This document shows positions 25,346 through 35,143 of a stretch of 64,000 nucleotides of DNA, piece after piece. This stretch comes from Piscirickettsiaceae bacterium. GTDB taxonomy: Bacteria; Pseudomonadota; Gammaproteobacteria; Nitrosococcales; Methylophagaceae. The notes beneath the pieces are model-generated. The model did no database searches. It was not told the origin of the DNA and was given only the letters and a program-made list of their open reading frames with translations. Made by a program: the position numbers and the translations under genes. The stretch spans positions 124,001 through 188,000 of the forward strand of contig JAIBDZ010000001.1 in assembly GCA_024685975.1 (NCBI GenBank), read 5' to 3'. The stretch's first letter is position 1; each line of letters opens with the position of its first letter.

Positions 25346-25990
25346 TTAGAGCTCTAGTGACGATAATAAGTCGTCTACATCGTCTTGTGCATTTACAATA
25401 TTGGCCTTGTTGGTATTGATCTGTGGGCCTTCAGCTCGGATGGGATCTGATTCGTTTTTCTGTTGGATCAGCGGTTGATTTATATCTGTCATGGTCAATA
25501 GTTGTGATAAGTCCGTGGCTACCTCTCCTATTAAGTCGGTTATTTGGTGGATAACTTGACCTGTTAAATCTTGAAAGTGTTGATTTGTGGTGATGTCATT
25601 AAAGGCGGATTGAAGCTGATCAACTTTGTGAAAGATATCTGGCATCTTCGAACTATCTTGTGGACTCAGCTTGTCAGCGTGATGTTGTAGTGTTGAAATG
25701 AGCATTGTTGCATCATCAACAATAGATAAAGTTTGATGTGCCGCCTGATGTGTTACCTGCTTGATATAGTCGAGCCTATCGTGAATATCAGGGAGCGTCA
25801 CAGTCAATAACTTATGCAGTTCTGCCGTTTTTTCAGCAGACAATACTGTGGTGTCAACATTATCTTTTTTAGGAAGGAGTTGGGCTAATTGTTCTGATTG
25901 TAGATGAATAACCTGCTCATCATCTTCTTCGAGCGCAGACTGTAAGGCCTGTGCTGCAAGTAAAAGCTGCTGCTTGATAACGGCATTCAT
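25346..25990 (-). CDS. cheZ: CheY-P phosphatase CheZ
   Basis: Speeds dephosphorylation of CheY-P to end the tumble or reverse signal. The 214 residues are mainly helical, forming a long four-helix-bundle dimer. The catalytic segment FQDLTGQVIHQITDL contains the Asp and Gln that reach into the CheY active site. The C-terminal tail NAQDDVDDLLSSLEL matches the CheY-binding peptide of E. coli CheZ. It lies between cheY and cheA, as in other polar flagellates. Confidence 0.93.
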   Translation of the reverse strand: MNAVIKQQLLLAAQALQSALEEDDEQVIHLQSEQLAQLLPKKDNVDTTVLSAEKTAELHKLLTVTLPDIHDRLDYIKQVTHQAAHQTLSIVDDATMLISTLQHHADKLSPQDSSKMPDIFHKVDQLQSAFNDITTNQHFQDLTGQVIHQITDLIGEVATDLSQLLTMTDINQPLIQQKNESDPIRAEGPQINTNKANIVNAQDDVDDLLSSLEL

Positions 25991-25999
25991 CTTGTCGAT

Positions 26000-26386
26000 T
26001 TAACCGTCAATACGTTCAAAAATCTTATCGATTTTTTGTTTTAATGTGATGGCGGTGAACGGTTTAACAATATATCCATTGACACCTGCTTGGGCGGCTT
26101 CGATGATTTGTTCTCGTTTGGTTTCTGCTGTGACCATCAATACGGGTAACGAAGACAATTCGTCATCAGCACGAACTGTTTTGAGTAAGTCGATCCCTTG
26201 CATGCCGGGCATATTCCAGTCTGTGATAAGGAAATCGATATCACCTGTTTTTAAAATGGGTAAGGCGGTGAGCCCGTCATCGGCTTCTTTTGTGTTTGTA
26301 AAACCAAGGTCGCGCAGTAAATTTTTGATAATCCGTCTCATTGTTGAGAAATCATCGACAATGAGGATTTTCATATTTTTATCCAA
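26000..26386 (-). CDS. cheY: Chemotaxis response regulator CheY
   Basis: Single-domain receiver whose phosphorylated form binds FliM and FliN to change motor direction. The chosen start is a TTG at 26386 (128 residues, [10 protein letters not shown]...) because GGAG lies seven bases before it and vibrio CheY proteins share a similar KNMKILIV lead. The ATG at 26374 is the alternative (124 residues). Conserved residues: the acidic pair in VDDFSTMRR, the phosphoacceptor Asp in [11 protein letters not shown], Thr in MVTAET, and Lys in YIVKPF. It is 18 bases downstream of fliA. Confidence 0.95.
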   Translation of the reverse strand: MDKNMKILIVDDFSTMRRIIKNLLRDLGFTNTKEADDGLTALPILKTGDIDFLITDWNMPGMQGIDLLKTVRADDELSSLPVLMVTAETKREQIIEAAQAGVNGYIVKPFTAITLKQKIDKIFERIDG

Positions 26387-26404
26387 GTTTCATCTCCAAC
26401 TTTT

Positions 26405-27136
26405 TTAACTTAGCCAATCACCCAATTTAGAACGTAGACGGATGATGGTCTGGCTGTGAATCTGGCTGACACGAGATTCACTAACATTGAGTACTTCCCC
26501 GATTTCTTTGAGGTTGAGTTCTTCATTATAGTACAAGCTCATCATAAGTCTTTCCCGCTCAGGTAAAGTTTGAATTGCTTCACTTAATGCTTGTTGAAAT
26601 CCATTTTTTTGTAGATTTTGTTCAGGTTCTAGCTCATTTTTTGACAAAGGTTGCGCATGGGTCTCGTCATGATCGGTTAAATCTTCGAGGCTAAACACTT
26701 GATGACCGGATGCACTGAGGAGTTGTTGATGATATTCATTGGTACTGATACCGATGGTTGCGGCAATTTCATGATCTTGGGCGTGACGACCTTCTTTCTG
26801 TTCGATTTCTTGCATGGCTGCGGCAATATCGCGGGCTTTTTTATGCACTGAACGTGGCGCCCAATTATTGCGTCTTATTTCGTCTAACATGGCACCGCGG
26901 ATCCGAATGCCTGCATAGGTTTCAAAACTAGCACCTTGTTCTGTGTCGTAGTTTTGAGAGGCATCTAATAAGCCAATCATGCCTTCTTGAATTAAATCAT
27001 CAACGTCGACGGTGTGGGGAAGTTTAGCAATTAAATGATAGGCGATACGTTTTACTAAGGAGGCGTGTTGTTGTACCAGCTCAACTGCAGAACCAGAGTG
27101 AGGCTTACTTTGCTGATACATATCTGCGGGGCTCAT
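26405..27136 (-). CDS. fliA: Flagellar sigma factor FliA (sigma-28)
   Basis: Directs RNA polymerase to late flagellar genes and is normally held by FlgM. The 243 residues show region 2 (VDVDDLIQEGMIGLLDA, FETYAGIRIRGAMLDEIRR), region 3 (VHKKARDIAAAMQEIEQKEGR) and the region 4 helix-turn-helix (LNLKEIGEVLNVSESRVSQIH). The start overlaps the fleN stop by one base. No clear sigma-28 promoter was found upstream of any gene in the window, so its targets presumably lie elsewhere (flagellin, flgM). Confidence 0.95.
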   Translation of the reverse strand: MSPADMYQQSKPHSGSAVELVQQHASLVKRIAYHLIAKLPHTVDVDDLIQEGMIGLLDASQNYDTEQGASFETYAGIRIRGAMLDEIRRNNWAPRSVHKKARDIAAAMQEIEQKEGRHAQDHEIAATIGISTNEYHQQLLSASGHQVFSLEDLTDHDETHAQPLSKNELEPEQNLQKNGFQQALSEAIQTLPERERLMMSLYYNEELNLKEIGEVLNVSESRVSQIHSQTIIRLRSKLGDWLS

Positions 27137-28008
27137 TAGGCGGTTTCCATACTGGCTTCAATGAGACGTTCAACAAAAAATTCCATATGACCACGAGGTT
27201 GCTTTTGTACTGGCCAATGGGCGACTTTCTTACTGAGATGGGTAAAGGCAGTAGCGGCTTTACTTTGAGGAATATATTCGACGACGGCCCGTTGTCTTTT
27301 TACGGCTTGGCGTAAGTCTTCATCAAACGGGACGATGCCCATAAAGTCGAGTTGCACTTCTAAAAAACGCTCGCAGACGAGGGCGATTTTATCAAATAAT
27401 TCACGGCCTTCTTGGACGCTTCGCGACATATTAGCAATGATATGGAAATGTTCTAATTTATAATCGCGGTTGAGCAGTTTTATCAGCGCATAGGCATCTG
27501 TAATAGAAGCGGGCTCGTCACAGACGACGATGATGACTTCTTGTGCTGCGCGGGTGAAGCTGATGACGCTATCGGCAATGCCGGCAGCACTGTCGATTAA
27601 TAAAACATCAATATGTTGATCTAACTCGCTAAAAGCTTGAATCATTCCCGCATGTTCCGCTGGGCTGAGTTCAGCCATTTTTTGTATACCGGACGCGGCG
27701 GGAATAATTTTTAAGCCAGCAGGACCTTCAACGATAATTTCTTGTAATGTTTTGCTGCCGTCTAATACGTGTAACAGATTATATTGCGGATGAACGCCTA
27801 ACATCACATCGATATTAGCTAAACCTAAATCAGCATCTAAGATTAAGACTTGTTTGCCTTGCATCGCGAGAGCAACACCTAAATTAACGGTGACATTGGT
27901 TTTACCCACACCACCTTTACCGCTAGCAACAGCTATTACTTTGACGGGACGAGGTGGGTTCGTCATCCGTCTTAATCCTGATGCTTGGTCTTTCGGCATA
28001 TCAGCCAT
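27136..28008 (-). CDS. fleN: Flagellar number regulator FleN/FlhG
   Basis: ParA/MinD-type ATPase that limits flagellar number, acting on FlhF and, in Pseudomonas, on FleQ. The deviant Walker A is in VASGKGGVGKTNVTVNLG, followed by LDADLGLANIDVMLG and VLLIDSAAGIADSV. The ATG at 28008 (290 residues) overlaps the flhF stop by eight bases and has GGAGG 11 bases upstream. A start at 28062 would overlap flhF by 62 bases and adds a sequence unlike homologues. It lies between flhF and fliA, the standard polar-flagellum order. Confidence 0.94.
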   Translation of the reverse strand: MADMPKDQASGLRRMTNPPRPVKVIAVASGKGGVGKTNVTVNLGVALAMQGKQVLILDADLGLANIDVMLGVHPQYNLLHVLDGSKTLQEIIVEGPAGLKIIPAASGIQKMAELSPAEHAGMIQAFSELDQHIDVLLIDSAAGIADSVISFTRAAQEVIIVVCDEPASITDAYALIKLLNRDYKLEHFHIIANMSRSVQEGRELFDKIALVCERFLEVQLDFMGIVPFDEDLRQAVKRQRAVVEYIPQSKAATAFTHLSKKVAHWPVQKQPRGHMEFFVERLIEASMETA

Positions 28009-29203
28009 AGGCTGCAAAGCCTCCGTAACTTGAAAGTGTTTGTGGATCGAGTTGTTCTTCATCCATGAGTAAGCTGGCTTCTTTTACTAAGGTGGCTGGT
28101 CTCGCTAAACTAAAATCTTCTGGCACTTGTTGTCCATTACATAAATACGCTAAAGGTAGCTTGTGTTTGATCATGGCAGAGATGGCACCGCCTAAGCTAT
28201 TTGTTTCATCTGTTTTGGTCAATATACACCCACTTAGCTTGAGGTGTGAGAAAGCATTAATAATATCATTGAGCACGTTGGTTTGTGTGGTGGCAGAGAG
28301 TGTTAAATAATTTCTCACATTGGGAGATTGATTTCTTAATAAGGCAAATTTTTCACTCAATTGCATATCACGTTGATTCATACCAGCAGTATCGATCAAG
28401 ATAAAGCGTCGATCAAGTAACTCGTTCAAAGAATGGCTTAATTCATCATGTGTTCTTGCGACCCGAACAGGCACGCCTAAAATACGGGCATAGGTACGCA
28501 GTTGTTCTTGGGCTCCGACGCGAAAACTATCTGTGGTGATCAAACCGACATTTTTAGCCCCGTACTTTAGTGTGCAACGGGCAGCCATTTTGGCAATGGT
28601 AGTGGTTTTACCGACTCCAGTTGGGCCGACAAGGGCATAAATACCACCAGATTCTAGAAAGTGGTCTGATTGAATATCAATGCGGCTAGCCAAGGCGCCT
28701 AATGATTGTCGCCAAGCTGTTTCGATGTCATCACTGTTATGGTGTTGGGAGACAATATTTTTAGCTAGCTCGACTTGGATACCCATCGCGAGGTGGCGAT
28801 GTAAGAGTTGAACTTGAACTGGGCTGATCCGCTCCATATCTTTCCAAGCCAAATCTGATAATTGGCTTTGCAACATGTCTCTCATGCTGGCGATTTCTTT
28901 ACGCATTTGAACTAAAGTTGGTTCTTGAGACCAAATGTTTTTTTGAGCGGTTTCTTTGGTTTCAACTTGAGAGACTTTAGATGTAGGTGTCGGATTGATT
29001 TCCACTTTAGGTTTAGGTTGTGTTGTTTCAGTGGATGACATATTGCGTTTGAACTGCTTTTCGTCATAATCCGTTGCGGCGACAATCTCGATGCCTCCGT
29101 CGACACGGGTATTCGATAAAATGACGGCATCGGGTCCTAATACATCTCGGACCTCTTTAATGGCTTGCCGAACATCTATAGCGTGGAAACGTTTAATTTT
29201 CAT
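28001..29203 (-). CDS. flhF: Flagellar placement GTPase FlhF
   Basis: SRP-family GTPase that recruits the first flagellar components to the pole. The 400 residues start with a B domain (MKIKRFHAIDVRQAIKEVRDVLGPDAVIL), a basic and variable region, then the N and G domains. GTPase motifs are GPTGVGKTTTIAKMA, the TTDSFRVGAQEQL segment, LIDTAGMNQRD and TKTDETNSLGG. Together with FleN it points to a polar, number-controlled flagellum. It is 15 bases downstream of flhA. Confidence 0.95.
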   Translation of the reverse strand: MKIKRFHAIDVRQAIKEVRDVLGPDAVILSNTRVDGGIEIVAATDYDEKQFKRNMSSTETTQPKPKVEINPTPTSKVSQVETKETAQKNIWSQEPTLVQMRKEIASMRDMLQSQLSDLAWKDMERISPVQVQLLHRHLAMGIQVELAKNIVSQHHNSDDIETAWRQSLGALASRIDIQSDHFLESGGIYALVGPTGVGKTTTIAKMAARCTLKYGAKNVGLITTDSFRVGAQEQLRTYARILGVPVRVARTHDELSHSLNELLDRRFILIDTAGMNQRDMQLSEKFALLRNQSPNVRNYLTLSATTQTNVLNDIINAFSHLKLSGCILTKTDETNSLGGAISAMIKHKLPLAYLCNGQQVPEDFSLARPATLVKEASLLMDEEQLDPQTLSSYGGFAAYG

Positions 29204-29218
29204 GATGATTCACCTCTG

Positions 29219-31300
29219 CTAACGACCAATGTTAGCGACAATTCTGATTTGCTTGTTGTCAGGAATTTCGTTGTATGACAAGACATTTAATGTTGGGATA
29301 GAGTGGCGTATAAAACGGGCTATCCATGAGCGGAGTCCAGCTTGTACAACAAGGATGGCTGATTCACCTGCCATTTCTTGTCGTTGTGCGGCTTCATTTA
29401 AATTCTTATGCATATTTTCTGCTAACCCTGGTTCTAAACTGGCGCTACTATCTCCGGTAGCGTTTAATGTCTGAAGCAATATTTGTTCCAGTTCTGGGTC
29501 TAGCGTAATAATCGGCAGGTCTTCTTTGATACCATTAAAGTGCTGAATAATGGAGTGGCTCAATGCGACTCGGGTAGAAGCCGTAATGGCTTCAGGATCC
29601 GGGTTACGCGCTGCTTGCTCTGAGATTGATTCGATAATAGTGCGAATATCTCGGATAGGAATATTTTCTTCTAATAAGTTTTGTAATACTTTCTGGATAC
29701 CGCCTAATGGAATGGTATCTGGGACCAAACCTTCAACCAGTTTTGGCGTGGTTTTAGCTAAATTATCAAGGAGTTGTTGCACTTCTTCGCGGCCGAGTAA
29801 TTCATGGGCATGGTTTTGCAGAATTTTGCTTAAATGCGTCGCGATGACGGTATCGACATCCACAACGGTATAACCTTGTGCTTGAGCATGTTCACGCTGA
29901 CTGGTTTCTATCCAGACGGCTTCTAAGCCAAAAGCAGGATCTTGACTTTTAATGCCTTCTAATTCGCCAAATACTTGACCTGGGTTAATGGCCATCATTC
30001 TATCTGGGTATATTTCTGCTTCACCAAAGATGACGCCGAATAAGGTGATTTGATAGGCCGTCGGCGCGAGATCCAAGTTGTCTCGAATATGAACAGGAGG
30101 AATTAAAAAACCCAGTTCTTGTGATATTTTTTTACGTATACCTTTGATACGGCCCATTAATTGACCGCCTTGGTTTTTATCGACAAGGGGAATTAAACGA
30201 TAACCAATCTCTAAACCAACAGGATCGACGGGGTTTAAGTCATCCCAATCTAATTCACGTTGTTCTTTTGGTGTGCCTGTTTCAGCTGGTGCGGCGATGG
30301 CTGCTTGTGTGGCGACTTTTTGACGCTGCATAATCGACCATGCTGTCGCGCCACCGGCTGTCGCTAAAATTAAGAATGGGACATTTGGCATGCCTGGAAT
30401 CAATCCCATACCGCCGATAATGCCAGAAGTGACAGCGAGTGTTTTAGGTTCACTAAATAATTGGCCGACAATTTGTTCGCCCATATCTTGCTCTTTGGTA
30501 GAGCGTGTGACCAATAAGCCTGCCGCTGATGCCAATAAAAGGGAAGGAATTTGAGCAACGAGACCATCACCGATGGTTAATAAGGTGTAGTTGTGTGCTG
30601 CATCAGCAAAGCTCATATCATGTTGAACGGTACCGATGATAAAACCGCCGATGATATTAATGAATAAAATTAAGATGCCGGCAATGGCATCGCCTCGGAC
30701 AAATTTACTCGCACCATCCATTGAACCGTAAAAATCAGACTCTTGCATGATTTCATCACGCCGCCGCCGAGCTTCATCTTGATCAATTAAACCGGCATTG
30801 AGATCGGCATCAATGGCCATTTGTTTACCGGGCATGGAGTCTAATGTGAAACGGGCGCTGACTTCGGCAATCCGTGTTGCCCCTTTAGTGACAACGATAA
30901 AGTTGATGATGACAAGAATAGCGAAAACAACAAAACCAACGGTGTAATTACCACCGATAACGAACTCACCAAATGCTTCGATAACATTACCGGCCGCATT
31001 GGTGCCGGTATGGCCTTCAAGTAAAACAACACGGGTAGAGGCAACGTTTAAGGCGAGACGTAATAAGGTGGCAATGAGGAGAATGCTGGGAAAAGAAGCA
31101 AAGTGAAGCGGTTTTAAAACGTAAATACTGGCTAATACGATGGTTAAGGATAAGGCGATATTAAAACTGAATAATAAGTCCAGCATAAATGCGGGCAGTG
31201 GTAACACCACCATGGCCAATAAAGCCACCAATAAGAATGGTGCAGCAATATTGCCACTGATATAAGGCATGATGCGACTATAAATAGCGTTGTTTTCCAT
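29219..31300 (-). CDS. flhA: Flagellar export gate protein FlhA
   Basis: Large subunit of the type III flagellar export gate. It couples proton flow to export and docks chaperone-substrate complexes. The 693 residues match the family. The N-terminal part (about 20-310) has eight membrane helices and the conserved cytoplasmic FHIPEP loop (ARFTLDSMPGKQMAIDADLNAG, then DEARRRRDEI). The C-terminal half (about 340-693) is the nonameric cytoplasmic ring. It follows flhB after four bases. Confidence 0.96.
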   Translation of the reverse strand: MENNAIYSRIMPYISGNIAAPFLLVALLAMVVLPLPAFMLDLLFSFNIALSLTIVLASIYVLKPLHFASFPSILLIATLLRLALNVASTRVVLLEGHTGTNAAGNVIEAFGEFVIGGNYTVGFVVFAILVIINFIVVTKGATRIAEVSARFTLDSMPGKQMAIDADLNAGLIDQDEARRRRDEIMQESDFYGSMDGASKFVRGDAIAGILILFINIIGGFIIGTVQHDMSFADAAHNYTLLTIGDGLVAQIPSLLLASAAGLLVTRSTKEQDMGEQIVGQLFSEPKTLAVTSGIIGGMGLIPGMPNVPFLILATAGGATAWSIMQRQKVATQAAIAAPAETGTPKEQRELDWDDLNPVDPVGLEIGYRLIPLVDKNQGGQLMGRIKGIRKKISQELGFLIPPVHIRDNLDLAPTAYQITLFGVIFGEAEIYPDRMMAINPGQVFGELEGIKSQDPAFGLEAVWIETSQREHAQAQGYTVVDVDTVIATHLSKILQNHAHELLGREEVQQLLDNLAKTTPKLVEGLVPDTIPLGGIQKVLQNLLEENIPIRDIRTIIESISEQAARNPDPEAITASTRVALSHSIIQHFNGIKEDLPIITLDPELEQILLQTLNATGDSSASLEPGLAENMHKNLNEAAQRQEMAGESAILVVQAGLRSWIARFIRHSIPTLNVLSYNEIPDNKQIRIVANIGR

Positions 31301-31304
31301 TAGC

Positions 31305-32441
31305 TTAATCTCGTCTATATTCTTCTGGTATTGGCAGATCCTCCGTATTTAATGTGGGCTTGTTACCGCCGCGATTGTGATAGCGGCGGAGTTGGAAGAC
31401 AAAGGCCAATACTTGAGCTACTGCAATATATAGACCAGTTGGGATTTCTTGCCCTAATTCTGTACTGAAATAAATGGCACGTGTCAGTGGCGGCGCAGAC
31501 AAAATAGGCACGTCATTGGCATCTGCTACCAGACGAATTTGTTGTGCAATGAGATCGCTACCCTTGGCAATCACATAAGGTGCGCCGTCACCAACTTGGT
31601 CATATTTAAGCGCGACAGCATAATGTGTTGGGTTGGTAATAATGACGTCAGCGTCTGGTACGTCTTGCATCATGCGTTGTTGTGATAGTTCAACTTGTAG
31701 CCGCCTTACACGTCCTTTGACTTCTGGGTTACCTTCTGTTTCTTTGCTTTCATCTTTGAGTTCTTGCTTAGTCATTTTTAATTGGCGGTTGTGATTCCAG
31801 TGTTGGAAAGGGACATCAATCGCAGCAATTAACATCAAGCTAGCTGAAATAATTAAAAAGACCCAAAGCACGATATCACCGAGTGAAGACATCGCGACAT
31901 CAACTTCTTGTAAGCCAAGTGTCAATAATCGGTCACGTAAACTCCATAAGACAATGATGGAAATAGTGCCAATTAATAAAAATTTACCGAGTGCTTTTAA
32001 TAACTCGACCAGGCCTTGCGGGCCGAACATACGTTTGAGGCCTTTCAATGGGCTGAGGCGTTCACCTTTAGGCGCCATTGCTTGGCTTGAAAAATTCCAC
32101 CCGCCAATGCTGGCGGGCGCTGCAAGTGCCGCTACGATGGTGACCGCAAGGAAAGTGCCGATATCAAAAGCAATGGTTTCAAGTGAAAAAACCATATGAT
32201 GGAGTATGGCGACAGGGTCAAAGAGTTCTTTACGCGTTAAGGTAAAAGATTTTTCCATCACTTCAGCGACAGCGTTGATCATATTGCCACCGATAAACAT
32301 CAAGGTGACTGCGCTGGCGATTAAGACAATGACCGTGGTGAATTCACGTGATCGGGGAACTTGACCTTTTTCTCGCGCATCATTAATGCGCTTCTCGGTC
32401 GGCTGTTCCGTTTTTTCTTGCCCTTGATCTTCTTCAGCCAT
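31305..32441 (-). CDS. flhB: Flagellar export switch protein FlhB
   Basis: Export-apparatus protein whose self-cleavage switches substrates from rod/hook to filament. The 378 residues have four membrane helices (about 35-55, 92-112, 150-170, 188-210) and a cytoplasmic domain. The cleavage motif NPTH is at 270-273 (VIITNPTHYAVAL), nearly the same position as in Salmonella. The start overlaps fliR by eight bases. A second, free FlhB-like tail is encoded at 17235-17522 beside fliK. Confidence 0.96.
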   Translation of the reverse strand: MAEEDQGQEKTEQPTEKRINDAREKGQVPRSREFTTVIVLIASAVTLMFIGGNMINAVAEVMEKSFTLTRKELFDPVAILHHMVFSLETIAFDIGTFLAVTIVAALAAPASIGGWNFSSQAMAPKGERLSPLKGLKRMFGPQGLVELLKALGKFLLIGTISIIVLWSLRDRLLTLGLQEVDVAMSSLGDIVLWVFLIISASLMLIAAIDVPFQHWNHNRQLKMTKQELKDESKETEGNPEVKGRVRRLQVELSQQRMMQDVPDADVIITNPTHYAVALKYDQVGDGAPYVIAKGSDLIAQQIRLVADANDVPILSAPPLTRAIYFSTELGQEIPTGLYIAVAQVLAFVFQLRRYHNRGGNKPTLNTEDLPIPEEYRRD

Positions 32442-33219
32442 CAGGCGTCACCAAGAAACTTATCATTTGTAACATTTCTTCTGACATGGTCACAAGGTGA
32501 GATGATGCAGATGATAATGTGGTTAATATAATGGCAAATCCTAAGACAATCGTCATGGGGAAACCAATTGAAAAAGGGCTGATTTGTGGCGCGGCACGTG
32601 ACAAGATACCAAAGGCTAAATTCACTACCATTAACGAACCAATGGCCGGTAAGGCAACAATGACCCCTGCGGCATACATCCAGCTCGCTTGACCGACAAT
32701 ATCGCGAAAGCTGGTATGAGGCAGGCCGGTTGTTGCAATGGGCAAGGTGTGAAAACTTTCTGCTAAAACACGTAATAAAACCAAGTGACCATCTAGACTT
32801 AGAAAGACTAAAGTTACAAAAACAAGGTAAAGCTGACTGATAACGGGAACAGTGACCCCATTTTGTGGATCGACCATAGAGGCGAAGCCTAAGCCCATTT
32901 GCATGGCGACAATTTGTCCAGCAATGGTAAAACCATTAAAGAGTAATTGGAGCATAAACCCCATGGCGATCCCAATTAAGATTTGGTGGGTGATAATTAA
33001 TAAACCATCCGCACTTAAGGGATCAACAACAGGCATTGAATTAGGCACTGTGGGCACAATGACCATTGTCACGGCTAGGGCTATTAATAGCCTCGCTTTG
33101 ACATTGACAAAATTACTACTGAATATCGGTGCTGCCATCATGAGCGCAGCAATTCTAAAAAATGGCCAGAAAAATGTCCCTATCAATGCGGTGATTTCGG
33201 CGGTTGAAATAATCATCAC
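32434..33219 (-). CDS. fliR: Flagellar export protein FliR
   Basis: Core membrane component of the FliPQR export gate. The 261 residues are highly hydrophobic with about six helices and the family pattern AAPIFSSNFVNVKARLLIALAVT near the N-terminus. The C-terminal region (FSIGFPMTIVLGFAIILTTL) is also typical. It begins one base after the fliQ stop and overlaps flhB by eight bases, so the fliP-fliQ-fliR-flhB group is tightly coupled. Confidence 0.94.
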   Translation of the reverse strand: MMIISTAEITALIGTFFWPFFRIAALMMAAPIFSSNFVNVKARLLIALAVTMVIVPTVPNSMPVVDPLSADGLLIITHQILIGIAMGFMLQLLFNGFTIAGQIVAMQMGLGFASMVDPQNGVTVPVISQLYLVFVTLVFLSLDGHLVLLRVLAESFHTLPIATTGLPHTSFRDIVGQASWMYAAGVIVALPAIGSLMVVNLAFGILSRAAPQISPFSIGFPMTIVLGFAIILTTLSSASSHLVTMSEEMLQMISFLVTPDG

Positions 33220-33489
33220 TTAACCGATCAGAAACGGAATATCCTGAAAAAGTTGACTGGTATAATCCATTAATAACCCTAACATCCAAGGCCCAGCAAG
33301 GGCTAAGACTAAAATAGTAATCAGTAACTTGGGAATGAAGGTTAAGGTTTGTTCATTGATAGAGGTGGCGGCTTGAAACATGCTGACCAATAAACCGATA
33401 AGCAAAGCTGGCAGTAAAATGGCAGAGATCAAAATCGTGATCAACTGCAAGGCATGTTGCATGAGGCTGAGAACACTTTCGGGCGTCAT
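33220..33489 (-). CDS. fliQ: Flagellar export protein FliQ
   Basis: Small gate subunit, 89 residues (family 89-90), with two membrane helices (about 16-38 and 50-74) joined by the conserved VSMFQAATSINEQTLTFIPK. It assembles with FliP and FliR in the helical export gate. It lies between fliP (one base away) and fliR (directly adjacent). Confidence 0.94.
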   Translation of the reverse strand: MTPESVLSLMQHALQLITILISAILLPALLIGLLVSMFQAATSINEQTLTFIPKLLITILVLALAGPWMLGLLMDYTSQLFQDIPFLIG

Positions 33490-33490
33490 A

Positions 33491-34228
33491 TTAAACGTAA
33501 AAACTCGATGCCAATGTTCCCATTAATAAGGCCCAGCCATCAATGAGTACAAATAACATTAACTTAAACGGAAGCGAAATCAACATGGGGGACAACATCA
33601 TCATCCCCATCGCCATTAAGACACTGGCAACGACCAAGTCAATGATAAGGAAAGGAATAAAAATGATAAATCCGATTTGAAAGGCGGTTTTTAACTCGCT
33701 GGTGACAAAAGCGGGTAATAATAAAGTGAAAGGCACGTCAGCTTTGGTTTCTAACTGCATATTGCCATGGATATTGGCAAAGAGTTCAAGGTCACTTTCT
33801 CTAGTTTGGGCTAGCATAAAAGCCTTAAAGGGTTGTGAGGCCTGCTCTATTGCGGTTAAAGCTTCAATTTGTCCATCCATATAAGGTTTTACACCTTCAT
33901 CATATGCAGTTTGAAAAACAGGGTTCATGATGAATAAGGTAAGAAATAAAGCTAAACCTAACAAGATTTGGTTAGATGGCGTTGATTGCACGCCCATCGC
34001 TTGTCTTAAAATGGCGAGGACAATAATAATACGAGTAAATGAGGTCATCATCATTAACGCTGCTGGTAGCAGGGTTAAGACGGTCATTAAGGCTAAGATT
34101 TGTAAGGTGACAGTATAGCTTTGTCCGCCGTCATCAGCAGAGGTCACAGTCATCGCCGGAATGCCTGGTTCTGCGAATGCCAATATAGGACTGCATAACA
34201 ATAGGAAGCTAATGATATATTTAATCAT
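33491..34228 (-). CDS. fliP: Flagellar export protein FliP
   Basis: Main pore-forming gate subunit. The 245 residues start with a cleavable signal sequence ([19 protein letters not shown]), as in the family. After it come [26 protein letters not shown], the helices around 90-110, the periplasmic region, and the C-terminal [25 protein letters not shown] signature. The start overlaps fliO by eight bases. Confidence 0.95.
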   Translation of the reverse strand: MIKYIISFLLLCSPILAFAEPGIPAMTVTSADDGGQSYTVTLQILALMTVLTLLPAALMMMTSFTRIIIVLAILRQAMGVQSTPSNQILLGLALFLTLFIMNPVFQTAYDEGVKPYMDGQIEALTAIEQASQPFKAFMLAQTRESDLELFANIHGNMQLETKADVPFTLLLPAFVTSELKTAFQIGFIIFIPFLIIDLVVASVLMAMGMMMLSPMLISLPFKLMLFVLIDGWALLMGTLASSFYV

Positions 34229-34664
34229 GTTGGTCTTCCTTCGCTAGAATGGTTTGCAGCTGCTGATCAAACTGAGCATATTTATCTTGCTGATGTTGAG
34301 TGTCGTTAGTTTTGCCTAAAATATGTAGGGTATTGATATTATTGGGGGTGACGCCGACTAAGATTTTCTCACCTTCAACTTCAAGCAGTATGGCTTTTTC
34401 TCTCGTGCCTAATGATAAACCAGCAACGACTTTTATCGCACCATTACTGCTAGATTGAAATTTTCCAGTCCGTTTGATTAACCAAGCAAGGCCTAGAATC
34501 AATGCAACAACTAATCCTAAACCGAGTAGTGTCTCAATTAATGTCTCGCTCGTGACCGCTGATTTTGTCAGTGCTTTCGTTGGCGTATCATCTGGCTCTG
34601 CAGCGCTCACTAACGAAGCAAAGCTGAAGGTGATAACGTAAAAAAAATAGAGAAAAAAGCGCAT
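34221..34664 (-). CDS. fliO: Flagellar biosynthesis protein FliO
   Basis: Small membrane protein that helps FliP assemble. The 147 residues have an N-terminal signal-like segment (about 1-21), a membrane helix (about 43-65), and a cytoplasmic domain with the family run [32 protein letters not shown]. Sequence conservation in this family is low, so position between fliN and fliP adds much weight. Confidence 0.9.
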   Translation of the reverse strand: MRFFLYFFYVITFSFASLVSAAEPDDTPTKALTKSAVTSETLIETLLGLGLVVALILGLAWLIKRTGKFQSSSNGAIKVVAGLSLGTREKAILLEVEGEKILVGVTPNNINTLHILGKTNDTQHQQDKYAQFDQQLQTILAKEDQHD

Positions 34665-34666
34665 GA

Positions 34667-35143
34667 TTATCTGAGTTTTTTAATACGTTCGTCAGCACTG
34701 ATAACATCGGTTAAACGAATACCAAACTTATCATTGACGACGACAACTTCGCCATGGGCAATTAAAGTGTCATTGACCAATACATCCATGGCTTCGCCGG
34801 CTAATCGATCTAATTCGATAACAGAACCTTGGCTGAGTTGAAGTAAGTTTCGAATGCTAATTTTAGTGCGGCCAATTTCCATTGAAATCGTAACAGGTAA
34901 TTCGAGCACCATATCGAGATTGATATCAGTGGCTGACTTTGGCCGTGATGAATCATTAAGTTGCTCAACAGGCGCTGCTTGGGCTTGCTCTTCTAGCGCT
35001 TCGGCCCATGGGTCTTCATCTTGGCTAGCTGCTTCGCCTGCGGCTTGTTCTTCTAAGGCTTCAGCCCAAGGATCTGCGTCGCCTTCGCCTTTGGACTCTT
35101 CCAAAACCTCATCCCAATCTTCGTTATTATCTTGTTCGCTCAT
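34667..35143 (-). CDS. fliN: Flagellar switch protein FliN
   Basis: C-ring component that binds CheY-P and docks the export ATPase complex through FliH. The 158 residues end in a SpoA domain (about 75-155; LDMVLELPVTISMEIGRTKI, LSQGSVIELDRLAGE, VVVNDKFGIRLTDV). The acidic N-terminus carries DPWAEALEEQA twice (24-34 and 44-54) and a weaker copy EDWDEVLEES at 8-17. Enteric FliN has a single related WADALNEQ. The start overlaps fliM by four bases. Confidence 0.95.
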   Translation of the reverse strand: MSEQDNNEDWDEVLEESKGEGDADPWAEALEEQAAGEAASQDEDPWAEALEEQAQAAPVEQLNDSSRPKSATDINLDMVLELPVTISMEIGRTKISIRNLLQLSQGSVIELDRLAGEAMDVLVNDTLIAHGEVVVVNDKFGIRLTDVISADERIKKLR

